From: an uncultured Microbacteriaceae bacterium
Lineage (GTDB): Bacteria > Actinomycetota > Actinomycetes > Actinomycetales > Microbacteriaceae
DNA length: 32,526 nucleotides
Assembly: GCA_903857985.1 (NCBI GenBank)
Contig: CAIOGW010000025.1
Coordinates: 1 to 32,526 of the forward strand
Reading direction: 5' to 3'
The notes beneath the pieces were generated by a model, which ran no database searches, was not told the origin of the DNA, and was given only the letters and a program-made list of their open reading frames with translations. Position 1 is the stretch's first letter, and every line of letters begins with the position of its first letter. Of this stretch, positions 1 to 6,753 are shown piece by piece. Made by a program: the position numbers and the translations under genes.

Positions 1-137
1 ACGGGATCATCATCGAGAAAAAGCGTGTAGATCTCGGCGAGACCAGCGGGCGCTGTCAGCAACGCGGTGACGACATGATTCGCTTCGCCGACGGAAGTTC
101 TCGTTCCACCGGAAAGAACGCTTTTGACGTCGCTCAT
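1..137 (-). CDS. N-terminal fragment of an unrecognised protein
   Basis: The 5' end of a minus-strand gene runs off the left edge; 45 full codons are visible. The start is supported by GAGGGAG seven bases upstream of the ATG. The peptide begins MSDVKSVLSGGTRTSVGEAN and continues with a mixed, probably helical segment ending in an acidic LFLDDDP. There is no signal peptide or membrane segment. I do not recognise the family and give no function. It is divergent from the DUF3073 gene, with about 206 bases between the two starts. Confidence 0.6.
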   Translation of the reverse strand, partial: MSDVKSVLSGGTRTSVGEANHVVTALLTAPAGLAEIYTLFLDDDP

Positions 138-265
138 TCGACTCCCTCATTCACCCCATCACGGCTGGTGATATGGACCCCATCAGCACAGCAGTCGTGT
201 CTGAAAAACTCGTGAGACTTCTGGTTCATATACCCAGTCTCTGCATCCCCCGTGGGCGCCCGTGT

Positions 266-321
266 TAGACTTTTTTCAGTTTTTGAGATTGGGTTTACGC
301 GCCGAATAACATTCGGCGCGT
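266..321 (+). promoter_or_regulatory. Leader of the DUF3073 gene with a perfect 11-bp hairpin
   Basis: A TAGACT box at 266-271 is a plausible -10 element; no convincing -35 is visible. Downstream, 297-307 (ACGCGCCGAAT) pairs perfectly with 311-321 around the loop AAC. The hairpin ends 22 bases before the ATG and leaves the AAGGGG ribosome site at 331-336 free. No U-run follows, so it is probably an mRNA-stabilising or regulatory leader rather than a terminator. Confidence 0.45.
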
Positions 322-343
322 CTCACGTAAAAGGGGCACCCTC

Positions 344-535
344 ATGGGTCGTGGCCGGCAAAAAGCGAAGCACACCAAGGTGGCACGCGAGCTGAAGTAT
401 TTCAGCCCTGACACCAACCTGTCTGCGCTCGAAGAAGAGCTTGTCAAAACGCAAGACGCCAAGCTTGAAGAGAACCTCGCTAAGTGGGCCGACGTCGCAA
501 GCGACGAGTCCGACAGCAATGCCGAGAAGGCCTAG
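344..535 (+). CDS. DUF3073 family small protein
   Basis: This 63-residue protein begins MGRGRQKAKHTKVARELKY, the conserved basic N-terminal block of DUF3073, a short family found in Actinobacteria and usually encoded near purM. The rest is acidic and low in complexity (ALEEELVKTQ, then DESDSNAEK) and probably disordered. There is no catalytic motif and the family function is unknown. An AAGGGG ribosome site lies seven bases before the ATG, and a strong hairpin lies in the leader. The gene converges on the membrane protein at 545-1588 with only nine bases between them. Family assignment is confident from the N-terminus. Confidence 0.9.
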   Translation: MGRGRQKAKHTKVARELKYFSPDTNLSALEEELVKTQDAKLEENLAKWADVASDESDSNAEKA

Positions 536-544
536 CCCGCTGGC

Positions 545-1588
545 TCAGCGTTTTTTAGGGCTCTCCGGGGTCGACGGTTTTCTTGCGGAAGTCTTTTTTG
601 CCTGAGCTTTAGCTCGAGCCTTTGCCTGAGCGCTGGCCACAGCGGTACGCGACCTCACGGTCGTTGCCGTCATCTTGGCCGCGGCGACTGTTTTCGAACC
701 GGCCTTCTTGGCCGCAGCGGCCGTTTTCGAACCGGCCTTCTTGGCGACGGCAGAGACCTTGCTCGCCACCTTCTTGATTGCGGGGGACGCCTTTACGGCC
801 ACGCGGGCGGCGGCCTTCTTACTGGCGGTCGTTACCCGGCTCTCGTTGGCCGCACGGCGAGCCAAAACAGCCGAGGTTTCTGCGGCCGTATAGGCCTCGC
901 GGGCCATCCAATAAACACCCAGACCGCTGACAATCGTGAACAGCAAGATGCCCACCCAACCGGTGAGGATAAAGGGCAGCAGCGTACCGATGAACGACGT
1001 CTTTCCCTCAGCCAGCAGGATACCGGTGAGCAAAGAGCCCACCCCCAGTGTCGTTGAGATACTCATGATCACGATCCAGCGCCAGGTGTCTCGCCCACGC
1101 GAGCGCAGGAGAAGCCACTGAGCAATGGGAACAATCAATATGACCACGAGGATGGCCACGATGATGCCAACCAAGACAGCCGGGTTTGACCAGTCCGGTT
1201 CTCCAAAAGATCCGGGTAAAAGTGCCGCAACCCAAGCTACTCCCATGGCTAACGTGGTCACGATAATCCAGCGCCACGCGGGCACGCGCAGTGGCCCCCG
1301 GCGGAGGGCAACGACTTCGCCAATGCCGAGCACGAGGCCTTGGAAGAGCCCCGTCGCGACGAGCCCCATGAACTGGCGTAATCCGTCCCAGCCCTCGGTC
1401 ACGGCAAAAGCCATGACGACCGCGGGTGGAATGAACCCCGCGGAAGCGGCCACTACAACGAGTGACAGCCACCACCAGAGAGACCGCAGCGGTGTGCGAC
1501 GAGCCAGTTTTTTTGCGGCCGAAGCAGCGGTCCGGGTGCGCCGAGAGAAGAGCTTCTTGCGAAGCGCGGAGAGCTTCTCTTTATTCAC
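545..1588 (-). CDS. Polytopic membrane protein with a histone-like Lys/Ala-rich C-terminal tail
   Basis: I place the start at a GTG that overlaps the purM stop by eight bases (purM ends GGTGAATAA), giving 347 residues. The longer frame from 1645 would lie inside purM and its extra residues look like shadow translation. A basic N-terminus leads into about six hydrophobic segments between residues 36 and 240 (for example LWWWLSLVVVAASAGF and VLVGIIVAILVVILIVPIAQ). The last ~120 residues are soluble, rich in Lys, Ala, Ser and Arg, with tandem units such as AAKKAGSKT. They resemble histone H1-like or HupB-type tails that bind DNA or RNA. Overlap with purM suggests one transcript. I do not recognise the membrane domain; a membrane-nucleoid tether is only an inference. 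Confidence 0.75.
   Translation of the reverse strand: MNKEKLSALRKKLFSRRTRTAASAAKKLARRTPLRSLWWWLSLVVVAASAGFIPPAVVMAFAVTEGWDGLRQFMGLVATGLFQGLVLGIGEVVALRRGPLRVPAWRWIIVTTLAMGVAWVAALLPGSFGEPDWSNPAVLVGIIVAILVVILIVPIAQWLLLRSRGRDTWRWIVIMSISTTLGVGSLLTGILLAEGKTSFIGTLLPFILTGWVGILLFTIVSGLGVYWMAREAYTAAETSAVLARRAANESRVTTASKKAAARVAVKASPAIKKVASKVSAVAKKAGSKTAAAAKKAGSKTVAAAKMTATTVRSRTAVASAQAKARAKAQAKKTSARKPSTPESPKKR
690..745 (-). repeat. Two 23-bp direct repeats encoding the Lys/Ala tail units
   Basis: Positions 690-712 and 723-745 are identical over 23 bases (starting GTTTTCGAACCGGCC) with a 33-bp period. They encode consecutive 11-residue units of the tail of the membrane protein at 545-1588. The near-identity at the DNA level suggests recent duplication. 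Confidence 0.85.
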
Positions 1589-2684
1589 CGTATGTCCCCA
1601 CCAGTCGCACGGCACCCCCGTCGACACCTTTTGCGCCTTGTTCAAACCCGGCGAAATCGCGCGGGGTCAGTGACACCATACCGGCGACCCATGCGGGAAT
1701 GCCCTGAGCAGCCAGAGCGGAGATCACTGCGGACGCGGCGTCGGCCCGAACGACACCGAACATTCCGATGCCGAGGTTCCAGGTGGCTTCGGTGGATTCG
1801 AGGGTGTCGCCCGCCATGTCGGACAAAACGCGGAACACGGCCGGAGGGTTCCACGTGGAACGGTCCACCTCAACCCACGATCCGTGCGGCAGAACGCGGG
1901 CAAGGTTTGCGGCAATGCCGCCACCCGTTACGTGACTGAGCGCGTGCACCGTGGGGCCCACCTCGGCATCGGCCAGAAGGCTGACGAGTGGGCTCGTGTA
2001 GAGTCGCGTGGGTTCGAGCAAAACCTCGCCCACCACGCCGCCGAGGTCGGCAGAAGAATCTGTCAGGGTAATTTTCTTGTTAGCCAGTATGTGGCGCACG
2101 AGCGAATAGCCGTTGGAGTGAAGTCCGCTCGAGGCCATGGCAATAACCACGTCGCCACTGATCACACGGTCGGCCCCCAGCAGGTTGTCGGCCTCCACCG
2201 CGCCCACGGCGGCTCCGGCAACGTCGTAGTCGTCAGGGCCGAGGAGGCCGGGATGCTCGGCGGTTTCGCCGCCCACGAGGGCCGTTCCCGTCTCGGCACA
2301 CGCGCGCGCGATGCCGGCCACGATGCTCGCAATGCGCTCGGGCACCACCTTGCCGCACGCGATGTAGTCGGTCATAAAGAGGGGGCGCGCACCGCACACC
2401 ACGATGTCGTCGACCACCATGCCCACGAGGTCTTGGCCGATGGTGTCGTGCTTGTCGAGAGCCTGTGCGATGGCCACCTTTGTGCCCACGCCATCTGTGC
2501 TGGTGGCCAGCAGGGGGCGATCAAAACTCTTCAGAAACGAGACATCAAACAATCCGGCGAACCCGCCCACGCCGCCGAGCACCTCGGGCGAGTGCGTGGC
2601 CTTGATCGAGGCCTTCATGAGTTCGACGGCGAGGTCGCCCGCAGCCGTATCGACTCCGGCCTGTGCGTACGAGTTTGTGCCCAT
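1581..2684 (-). CDS. purM: Phosphoribosylformylglycinamidine cyclo-ligase (AIR synthetase)
   Basis: This cytosolic enzyme closes the imidazole ring of FGAM with ATP to give AIR, step 5 of de novo purine synthesis. The 367-residue protein starts MGTNSYAQAGVD and has the family signature STDGVGTK at residues 62-69. It also has VDDIVVCGARPLFMTDY, GGETAEHPG, SSGLHSNGYSL and HVTGGG, all hallmarks of the PurM/PurL/SelD fold. Length is normal (about 345-360). It is divergent from purF across 83 bases; a TAGACT box nine bases before the ATG suggests a very short leader. The downstream membrane protein overlaps its stop, so the two are probably co-transcribed. Confidence 0.97.
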   Translation of the reverse strand: MGTNSYAQAGVDTAAGDLAVELMKASIKATHSPEVLGGVGGFAGLFDVSFLKSFDRPLLATSTDGVGTKVAIAQALDKHDTIGQDLVGMVVDDIVVCGARPLFMTDYIACGKVVPERIASIVAGIARACAETGTALVGGETAEHPGLLGPDDYDVAGAAVGAVEADNLLGADRVISGDVVIAMASSGLHSNGYSLVRHILANKKITLTDSSADLGGVVGEVLLEPTRLYTSPLVSLLADAEVGPTVHALSHVTGGGIAANLARVLPHGSWVEVDRSTWNPPAVFRVLSDMAGDTLESTEATWNLGIGMFGVVRADAASAVISALAAQGIPAWVAGMVSLTPRDFAGFEQGAKGVDGGAVRLVGTYGE

Positions 2685-2693
2685 TGTCGCCCC

Positions 2694-2699
2694 AGTCTA
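2694..2699 (-). promoter_or_regulatory. Probable -10 box of purM
   Basis: On the minus strand TAGACT lies nine bases upstream of the purM ATG, inside the 83-bp purM/purF divergent region. The -35 region (TTCAGT about 17 bases further upstream) is weak. A leader of only a few bases is implied. Confidence 0.4.
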
Positions 2700-2767
2700 T
2701 CGGCGCGGGGTGTGGCAGACTGAAGGTGACTCTCGTCCCTTTCGTCGGCTTGGAGATGCCCCGTCCC

Positions 2768-4225
2768 ATGTGTGGAATCGTTGGAATCGTCTCAACCGAA
2801 CCAGTGAACCAACAGGTTTATGACGCCCTTCTCTTGCTGCAGCACCGAGGTCAAGACTCCACAGGTATCGCCACGTCAGACGGCAGTCACCTCCACCAGT
2901 TCAAGACCAAGGGCCAGGTGCGCGAGGCGTTCCGCACGCGCGACATGCGCGCCCTGCCCGGAACCCTCGGCCTCGGACACGTGCGTTACGCGACGGCCGG
3001 GGCTGCCAAGCACGAAGAAGAGGCGCAGCCGTTCTATGTGAACGCGCCCTACGGAATCGTTCTCGTGCACAACGGCAACCTCACCAACACGCGTGAGCTC
3101 ACGAGCGATCTGTTCCGCGTTGACCGCCGGCACGTCAACACGTCGAGCGACACCGAGCTTCTGCTCAATGTGCTTGCCACCGAACTGCAGGGGCAGATTT
3201 CTGGTACCGACCTCGACCCCGATCAGGTCTTTGGCGCCGTGGCTAACCTGCACCATCGCGTCCAGGGTTCCTATGCGGCAATCGCCGTGATTGCCGGGCA
3301 CGGACTGCTGGCATTCCGGGATCCATTCGGCATCCGTCCGCTTATTTTGGGCAAGCGCCTCACCGATGCGGGCAAGGAAGAGTGGATTGTCGCCAGCGAA
3401 TCGCTCGTGCTCGAGAGCGCGGGTTACGACGTGGTGCGCGACGTTGCTCCCGGCGAGGCCGTGTTTATCACAGTTGACGGCGCGATGTTCTCACGACAGT
3501 GTGCCGAGAACCCGCGGCTCGTACCCTGCTCGTTTGAGTATGTGTACCTCGCCCGCCCCGACTCCATCATGAACGGCATCTCTGTCTATGAGGCCCGTCT
3601 TCGGCTAGGCGACAGACTGGCCAACACCCTCGCCGAGTACGCACCCACGGGCAACATCGATGTGGTTATGCCCATCCCCGATTCATCACGGCCGGCCGCC
3701 ATGCAGGTCGCCCGCAAGCTCGGCATCGAGTACCGTGAGGGCTTTTACAAGAACCGCTACGTGGGCCGCACGTTCATCATGCCGGGGCAGGCGCAGCGCA
3801 AGCGTTCGGTGCGACAAAAGCTCAACGCGATGTCGTCGGAGTTCGCCGGCAAGAACGTGCTGATTGTTGACGACTCGATTGTTCGCGGCACCACCTCGCG
3901 TGAAATTGTCGAGATGGCCCGAGCAGCTGGCGCCAACGAAGTCACCTTCACCTCGGCCGCACCACCCGTGCGCTTTCCTCACGTCTACGGCATTAACATG
4001 CCCTCGCCCCACGAGCTCGTGGCACACGGCCGCAAGATTCCGGAGATCGCCGCAGAGCTGGGTGCCGACCACCTCATCTATCAAGAGGTCGACGACATGC
4101 GCGACGCCATCATCGAGGGCTCCAGCGTCACCGAGCTCGAGATGTGCTGCTTCACCGGCGACTACGTGACCGGCGGCATCGACGCCGACTACCTCGCCTG
4201 GGTTGCGGCCAACCAGCTCAGCTAG
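2768..4225 (+). CDS. purF: Amidophosphoribosyltransferase
   Basis: PurF makes phosphoribosylamine from PRPP and glutamine, the committed step of purine synthesis. I start at the ATG giving MCGIVGIV because Cys2 is the N-terminal nucleophile of this Ntn-hydrolase, exposed after Met removal. A longer in-frame extension exists, but GGAG at 2752-2755 fits this start. The protein is 485 residues. It has the glutaminase block LLLLQHRGQDSTGIAT, HNGNLTN and, at about 364-376, the PRPP loop VLIVDDSIVRGTT. Of the Cys ligands of the B. subtilis-type iron-sulfur cluster, only the one in PCSFEYVYLARPDS aligns. FPHVYGINM and EMCCFTG lack the others, so a cluster is unlikely. The gene stands alone, ending in a hairpin before the convergent photolyase. 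Confidence 0.97.
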   Translation: MCGIVGIVSTEPVNQQVYDALLLLQHRGQDSTGIATSDGSHLHQFKTKGQVREAFRTRDMRALPGTLGLGHVRYATAGAAKHEEEAQPFYVNAPYGIVLVHNGNLTNTRELTSDLFRVDRRHVNTSSDTELLLNVLATELQGQISGTDLDPDQVFGAVANLHHRVQGSYAAIAVIAGHGLLAFRDPFGIRPLILGKRLTDAGKEEWIVASESLVLESAGYDVVRDVAPGEAVFITVDGAMFSRQCAENPRLVPCSFEYVYLARPDSIMNGISVYEARLRLGDRLANTLAEYAPTGNIDVVMPIPDSSRPAAMQVARKLGIEYREGFYKNRYVGRTFIMPGQAQRKRSVRQKLNAMSSEFAGKNVLIVDDSIVRGTTSREIVEMARAAGANEVTFTSAAPPVRFPHVYGINMPSPHELVAHGRKIPEIAAELGADHLIYQEVDDMRDAIIEGSSVTELEMCCFTGDYVTGGIDADYLAWVAANQLS

Positions 4226-4228
4226 CTT

Positions 4229-4246
4229 CTCGCGCTGATTCGCGAG
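4229..4246. terminator. Short hairpin between convergent purF and photolyase genes
   Basis: CTCGCG at 4229-4234 pairs perfectly with CGCGAG at 4241-4246 around a six-base loop, directly after the purF stop and 15 bases from the photolyase stop. No U-tract follows on either side, so its terminator role is tentative. Confidence 0.35.
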
Positions 4247-4261
4247 GGATAACGCGACCGG

Positions 4262-5737
4262 TTAGAGGCGCCCGGCGCTCAGAGCATCGAGCACTTCGGC
4301 GGCACGCACGCGCACCTCGGAGAGGTCTGAGAGACGATTGAGGCCGGCGAGCTGCTGACCCATTCGATGATTCTTGGCGAAGGTCTCGCGGTGACGATCG
4401 AGAAAGTCCCAGTAGAGGGTGGTGAAGGGGCACGCGTCGTCGCCGACACGCTTCTTTGGGTCAAATCGGCAGCCGCCGCAGAACTCTGTCATGCGATTGA
4501 GGTAGGCGCCCCCGGCGGCGTAGGGCTTGGTCATGAGGCGGCCCGAATCGGCGTGCGTGGCCATGCCGATGACGTTGGGCACCATGACCCAATCGCTCGC
4601 GTCGACAAACTGCTCGCGCATCCAATCAAGGAATTTTTGCGGGTTGACTCCCGTGACGAGCGCCAGGTTACTGAGCACCATCAGACGCGGAATGTGGTGT
4701 ACCCAGGCACGTTTCTCGATGTCCGCCACAACGGAACTCACGCAGTTCATCTGGGTCGCCGTGGAGTCGGTGAACGCGGGCAGAAGCTCGCGGTCGGCCT
4801 GTAGCCCGTTGAGGTTGCGGTAGTCCTCCCCCAAAAACCAGTACATGCCGTTGATGTACTCGCGCCATCCGATGACCTGCCGCACAAACGCTTCGACAGA
4901 TTGAAGGGGGGCTCGCCCGTCGCGGTAAGCCTCGAGGACGGCCGCCACAACTTCTTGGGCATGCAGGAGTCCGACGTTGAGGTACGGGCTCAGCAGGGAA
5001 TGATGCAGCGCCCACTCGTCTTTCGGCACCGCGTCTTCGTAGGGGCCGAATCCGGCGAGGTGGTGGTCAACAAACCACGCGAGTTGTTTCAGCGCCCCCT
5101 CACGCGTCGTTGCCCACGTCGTCGAGGCCGTGTGGTTGAGCTGCTTCTCTACCTCGCGATCGATGTCATCGCGGTCATGTTCGAGGTGGCCGGGCCACGT
5201 GTAATTCTTAGGCGGGGCCAGCCGATTGTCGGCGTCGAAGTTCCAGCGGCCGCCCTCTGGTGCACCGTCGGTCACGAGAATGCCGAGGCGCACACGCTGG
5301 GCACGATAGAAGTTCTCCATCACATAGGACTTCTGCTTGCCGGCCCACAGGGCAAAATCTGCGCGTGACGTGAGGAAGAAATCGTTCTCCAGGAATTCCA
5401 CCCCGAACTCGGCCAACTGCTGGGCTTGCCGAAACGATGACGGCTCGGCACACACGATGGGCAGGTCGCCAAACTCCTGGCGAATCACGGTGAGGCCATC
5501 AAGGGTTGTGGGTGCCCGAACAAACCTGACCGTGAACCCGTCGGCCTCGGCGAGCGCGGCAAAGTGTCGGGCTGCCGAAACCATGAAGAAGAGGCGTTCG
5601 GCATTCCACGGGCGCCCCGTGAGCATGCGCTCGCTCTCCACCATGACGACAAGATCGGTTTTGTTATTGGCGTCCCTAAGTGGTCCATGGTCAAGACTCA
5701 GATGATCAAACGGCACAAAGATCACGCGCTCAAACAT
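4262..5737 (-). CDS. FeS-containing cryptochrome/photolyase family protein (PhrB-type, DPRP family)
   Basis: This is a member of the deoxyribodipyrimidine photolyase-related family (PF04244), whose studied member PhrB is a prokaryotic (6-4) photolyase with FAD, a lumazine antenna and a [4Fe-4S] cluster. The start [18 protein letters not shown] matches the family N-terminus. It overlaps the upstream DUF2256 stop as TGATG, so I reject the longer frame from 5803. The protein has 491 residues. Four Cys at 332, 420, 423 and 436 have exactly the spacing of PhrB ligands 350, 438, 441 and 454. Other marks are VIGWREYINGMYW, HHIPRLMVLSNLAL and GVNPQKFLDWMREQFVDASD. The likely role is light-dependent repair of UV photoproducts, or photosensing. 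It converges on purF. Confidence 0.93.
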   Translation of the reverse strand: MFERVIFVPFDHLSLDHGPLRDANNKTDLVVMVESERMLTGRPWNAERLFFMVSAARHFAALAEADGFTVRFVRAPTTLDGLTVIRQEFGDLPIVCAEPSSFRQAQQLAEFGVEFLENDFFLTSRADFALWAGKQKSYVMENFYRAQRVRLGILVTDGAPEGGRWNFDADNRLAPPKNYTWPGHLEHDRDDIDREVEKQLNHTASTTWATTREGALKQLAWFVDHHLAGFGPYEDAVPKDEWALHHSLLSPYLNVGLLHAQEVVAAVLEAYRDGRAPLQSVEAFVRQVIGWREYINGMYWFLGEDYRNLNGLQADRELLPAFTDSTATQMNCVSSVVADIEKRAWVHHIPRLMVLSNLALVTGVNPQKFLDWMREQFVDASDWVMVPNVIGMATHADSGRLMTKPYAAGGAYLNRMTEFCGGCRFDPKKRVGDDACPFTTLYWDFLDRHRETFAKNHRMGQQLAGLNRLSDLSEVRVRAAEVLDALSAGRL

Positions 5738-5874
5738 CAGCCCCGACACTTCTGCGAGCAGTACTTCACGGAATCCCAGTCGCGCGCCCACTTTTTTCGC
5801 CATTCAAACGGCAAACCGCAGCGCTCACACACCCGCGGAGCGAAACCGTTCTTAGTCTGAGCGACGCGTGGCAT
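5737..5874 (-). CDS. DUF2256 small zinc-finger protein
   Basis: This 45-residue gene begins [20 protein letters not shown] and contains [19 protein letters not shown] followed by QKCRG. Four Cys (16, 19, 39, 43) in a CX2C-X19-CX3C pattern, with the WRKKWARxWDxVKYC block between, identify DUF2256, a treble-clef-like zinc-binding family of unknown function. Its stop overlaps the photolyase ATG by one base (TGATG), implying translational coupling. DUF2256 genes are often neighbours of DPRP photolyases, so a functional link is plausible but unproven. A TAACGT box lies exactly six bases before the ATG, suggesting a leaderless transcript; I see no ribosome site at normal distance. Confidence 0.9.
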   Translation of the reverse strand: MPRVAQTKNGFAPRVCERCGLPFEWRKKWARDWDSVKYCSQKCRG

Positions 5875-5880
5875 GAACCA

Positions 5881-5886
5881 ACGTTA
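5881..5886 (-). promoter_or_regulatory. Putative -10 box for a leaderless DUF2256-photolyase transcript
   Basis: TAACGT on the minus strand ends six bases before the DUF2256 ATG, the same spacing seen at six other genes in this window. It fits the actinobacterial TANNNT -10 pattern and places transcription start at the start codon. No clear -35 is visible. Confidence 0.4.
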
Positions 5887-5943
5887 TTACCTTCACGTGG
5901 GCGGATTCGTCTTCAGGTGAATCTGTCGAGCAAGAGTACGCAC

Positions 5944-6255
5944 CTACGCCTCGGGGTTACCGACCGTTTCGCGTGTGGCCTGGGTCGTGATGGTGCGCTT
6001 GCCGACCGTGCGGTCAAGGATGATTGCCACAACCAAGCCGAGCGCCCCACCAAGCGAGAGCGAAATGAGGAGCATGAAGCCGAAGACCTGAAGCACGGTG
6101 TACTGCGCATCGATAGGGAATACGACCGTGAGCACCAGGGCGGCAATGACGCCCACGATAAGACCGAGGATGAAGAAGCGCAGATAGCGCGGAGATCGGC
6201 GCACGGTGACCGTCTCGCTCGTAACCGAATTCTTGGGGGCTGCCATGTCTACCAT
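5944..6255 (-). CDS. Small two-helix membrane protein
   Basis: A 103-residue protein with two clear membrane segments: FFILGLIVGVIAALVLTVVF (about 27-46) and, at about 57-80, VFGFMLLISLSLGGALGLVV. Both termini are polar and probably cytosolic. Its ATG overlaps the region just after the SCP-like stop (MVDMAAPKNS; a second ATG three codons in is an alternative start), so the two genes are one operon. I do not recognise a named family. No catalytic residues are visible. Confidence 0.75.
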   Translation of the reverse strand: MVDMAAPKNSVTSETVTVRRSPRYLRFFILGLIVGVIAALVLTVVFPIDAQYTVLQVFGFMLLISLSLGGALGLVVAIILDRTVGKRTITTQATRETVGNPEA

Positions 6256-6638
6256 TCTTGCAGGGGCACGAGCGTGCCGAGATCGGCGCGGTTTCCGGAG
6301 GCGTGTACGCGGGCTCCCTCACGAGCATCAGTCCACGAGAGTTCGCCGGTAGCGAGGGCCACCCACGTGGCGGCATCCATCTCGACCACGTTTGCCGGAG
6401 TACCCCGCGTGTGGCGCGGACCCTCGACGCACTGCACGGCGCCGAAGGGTGGAACGCGCACCTCGACGGTGTGGCCGGGATGCGCGTCGGCAAGGATCTG
6501 GAGCAAGTAACGCACGGCCGTCGCTAGTTGGGGTCTCGATACGCCGAGGTCGTCTGTTACTCGACCGGCGGACACATCTTCGCGCACGGCGGCAACGGCC
6601 GCACGGCCGTCTTCTTCTCGGATGCGCTGGGGAGCCAT
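6249..6638 (-). CDS. Sterol-carrier-protein-like protein (SCP_3 type)
   Basis: This 129-residue protein matches the bacterial SCP ortholog family (SCP_3). It has an N-terminal helical part (DGRAAVAAVREDVSAG), a linker, then VEVRVPPFGAVQCVEGPRHT and NVVEMDAATWVALATGELSW, and ends ASGNRADLGTLVPL. SCP2-fold proteins bind lipids; the role of the actinobacterial form is unknown. It is divergent from purD. Residues 23-36 (SAGRVTDDLGVSRP) are encoded by a stretch matching both ends of the dispersed repeat found elsewhere here (6532-6571), so the linker may derive from an inserted repeat. A CAGACT box six bases before the ATG could give a leaderless message. Confidence 0.85.
   Translation of the reverse strand: MAPQRIREEDGRAAVAAVREDVSAGRVTDDLGVSRPQLATAVRYLLQILADAHPGHTVEVRVPPFGAVQCVEGPRHTRGTPANVVEMDAATWVALATGELSWTDAREGARVHASGNRADLGTLVPLQEW
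6532..6571. repeat. Dispersed-repeat copy inside the SCP-like coding sequence
   Basis: The plus strand reads GGTCTCGATACG, then a diverged core, then TACTCGACCGGCGG. The flanks match the copy at 31343-31378 (GGTCTCGATACG...TACTCGACCAGCGG) with one mismatch in the right arm. It lies in frame in the linker of the SCP-like gene. Confidence 0.7.
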
Positions 6639-6671
6639 GGCTCCAGTCTGCCGGAGTGCGCCGAGATCCTT

Positions 6672-6711
6672 GGTTTCGATTCGTCGCTGCGCGACTACTC
6701 AACCAGCGGGG
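6672..6711. repeat. Dispersed repeat element upstream of purD
   Basis: GGTTTCGAT, a hairpin core (GTCGC, loop TGC, GCGAC) and TACTCAACCAGCGGGG form one intergenic copy of the repeat family, in the 115 bp between the SCP-like gene and purD. It ends about 30 bases before the purD -10 box. Confidence 0.85.
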
Positions 6712-6741
6712 CCGGGCGCGGGGCCCCGTTCGAGCACGCTC

Positions 6742-6747
6742 TAGGCT
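6742..6747 (+). promoter_or_regulatory. -10 box for leaderless purD
   Basis: TAGGCT ends six bases before the purD GTG, which places transcription start at the start codon. No ribosome site is visible upstream of the GTG, consistent with leaderless translation. No consensus -35 is seen. Confidence 0.5.
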
Positions 6748-6753
6748 TAAGGC

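Noticed and set aside
41-56. GACCAGCGGGCGC resembling the repeat right end
   Set aside because: Match is short, inside a coding sequence, with no hairpin or left arm; probably chance.
2685-2767. Purine riboswitch in the purM/purF divergent region
   Set aside because: The 83 bases are too short for the aptamer plus promoters, and no aptamer consensus is visible.
5738-5803. Upstream start for the photolyase ([11 protein letters not shown]...)
   Set aside because: This stretch is the DUF2256 coding region read in another frame; the TGATG overlap and family N-terminus support the start at 5737.
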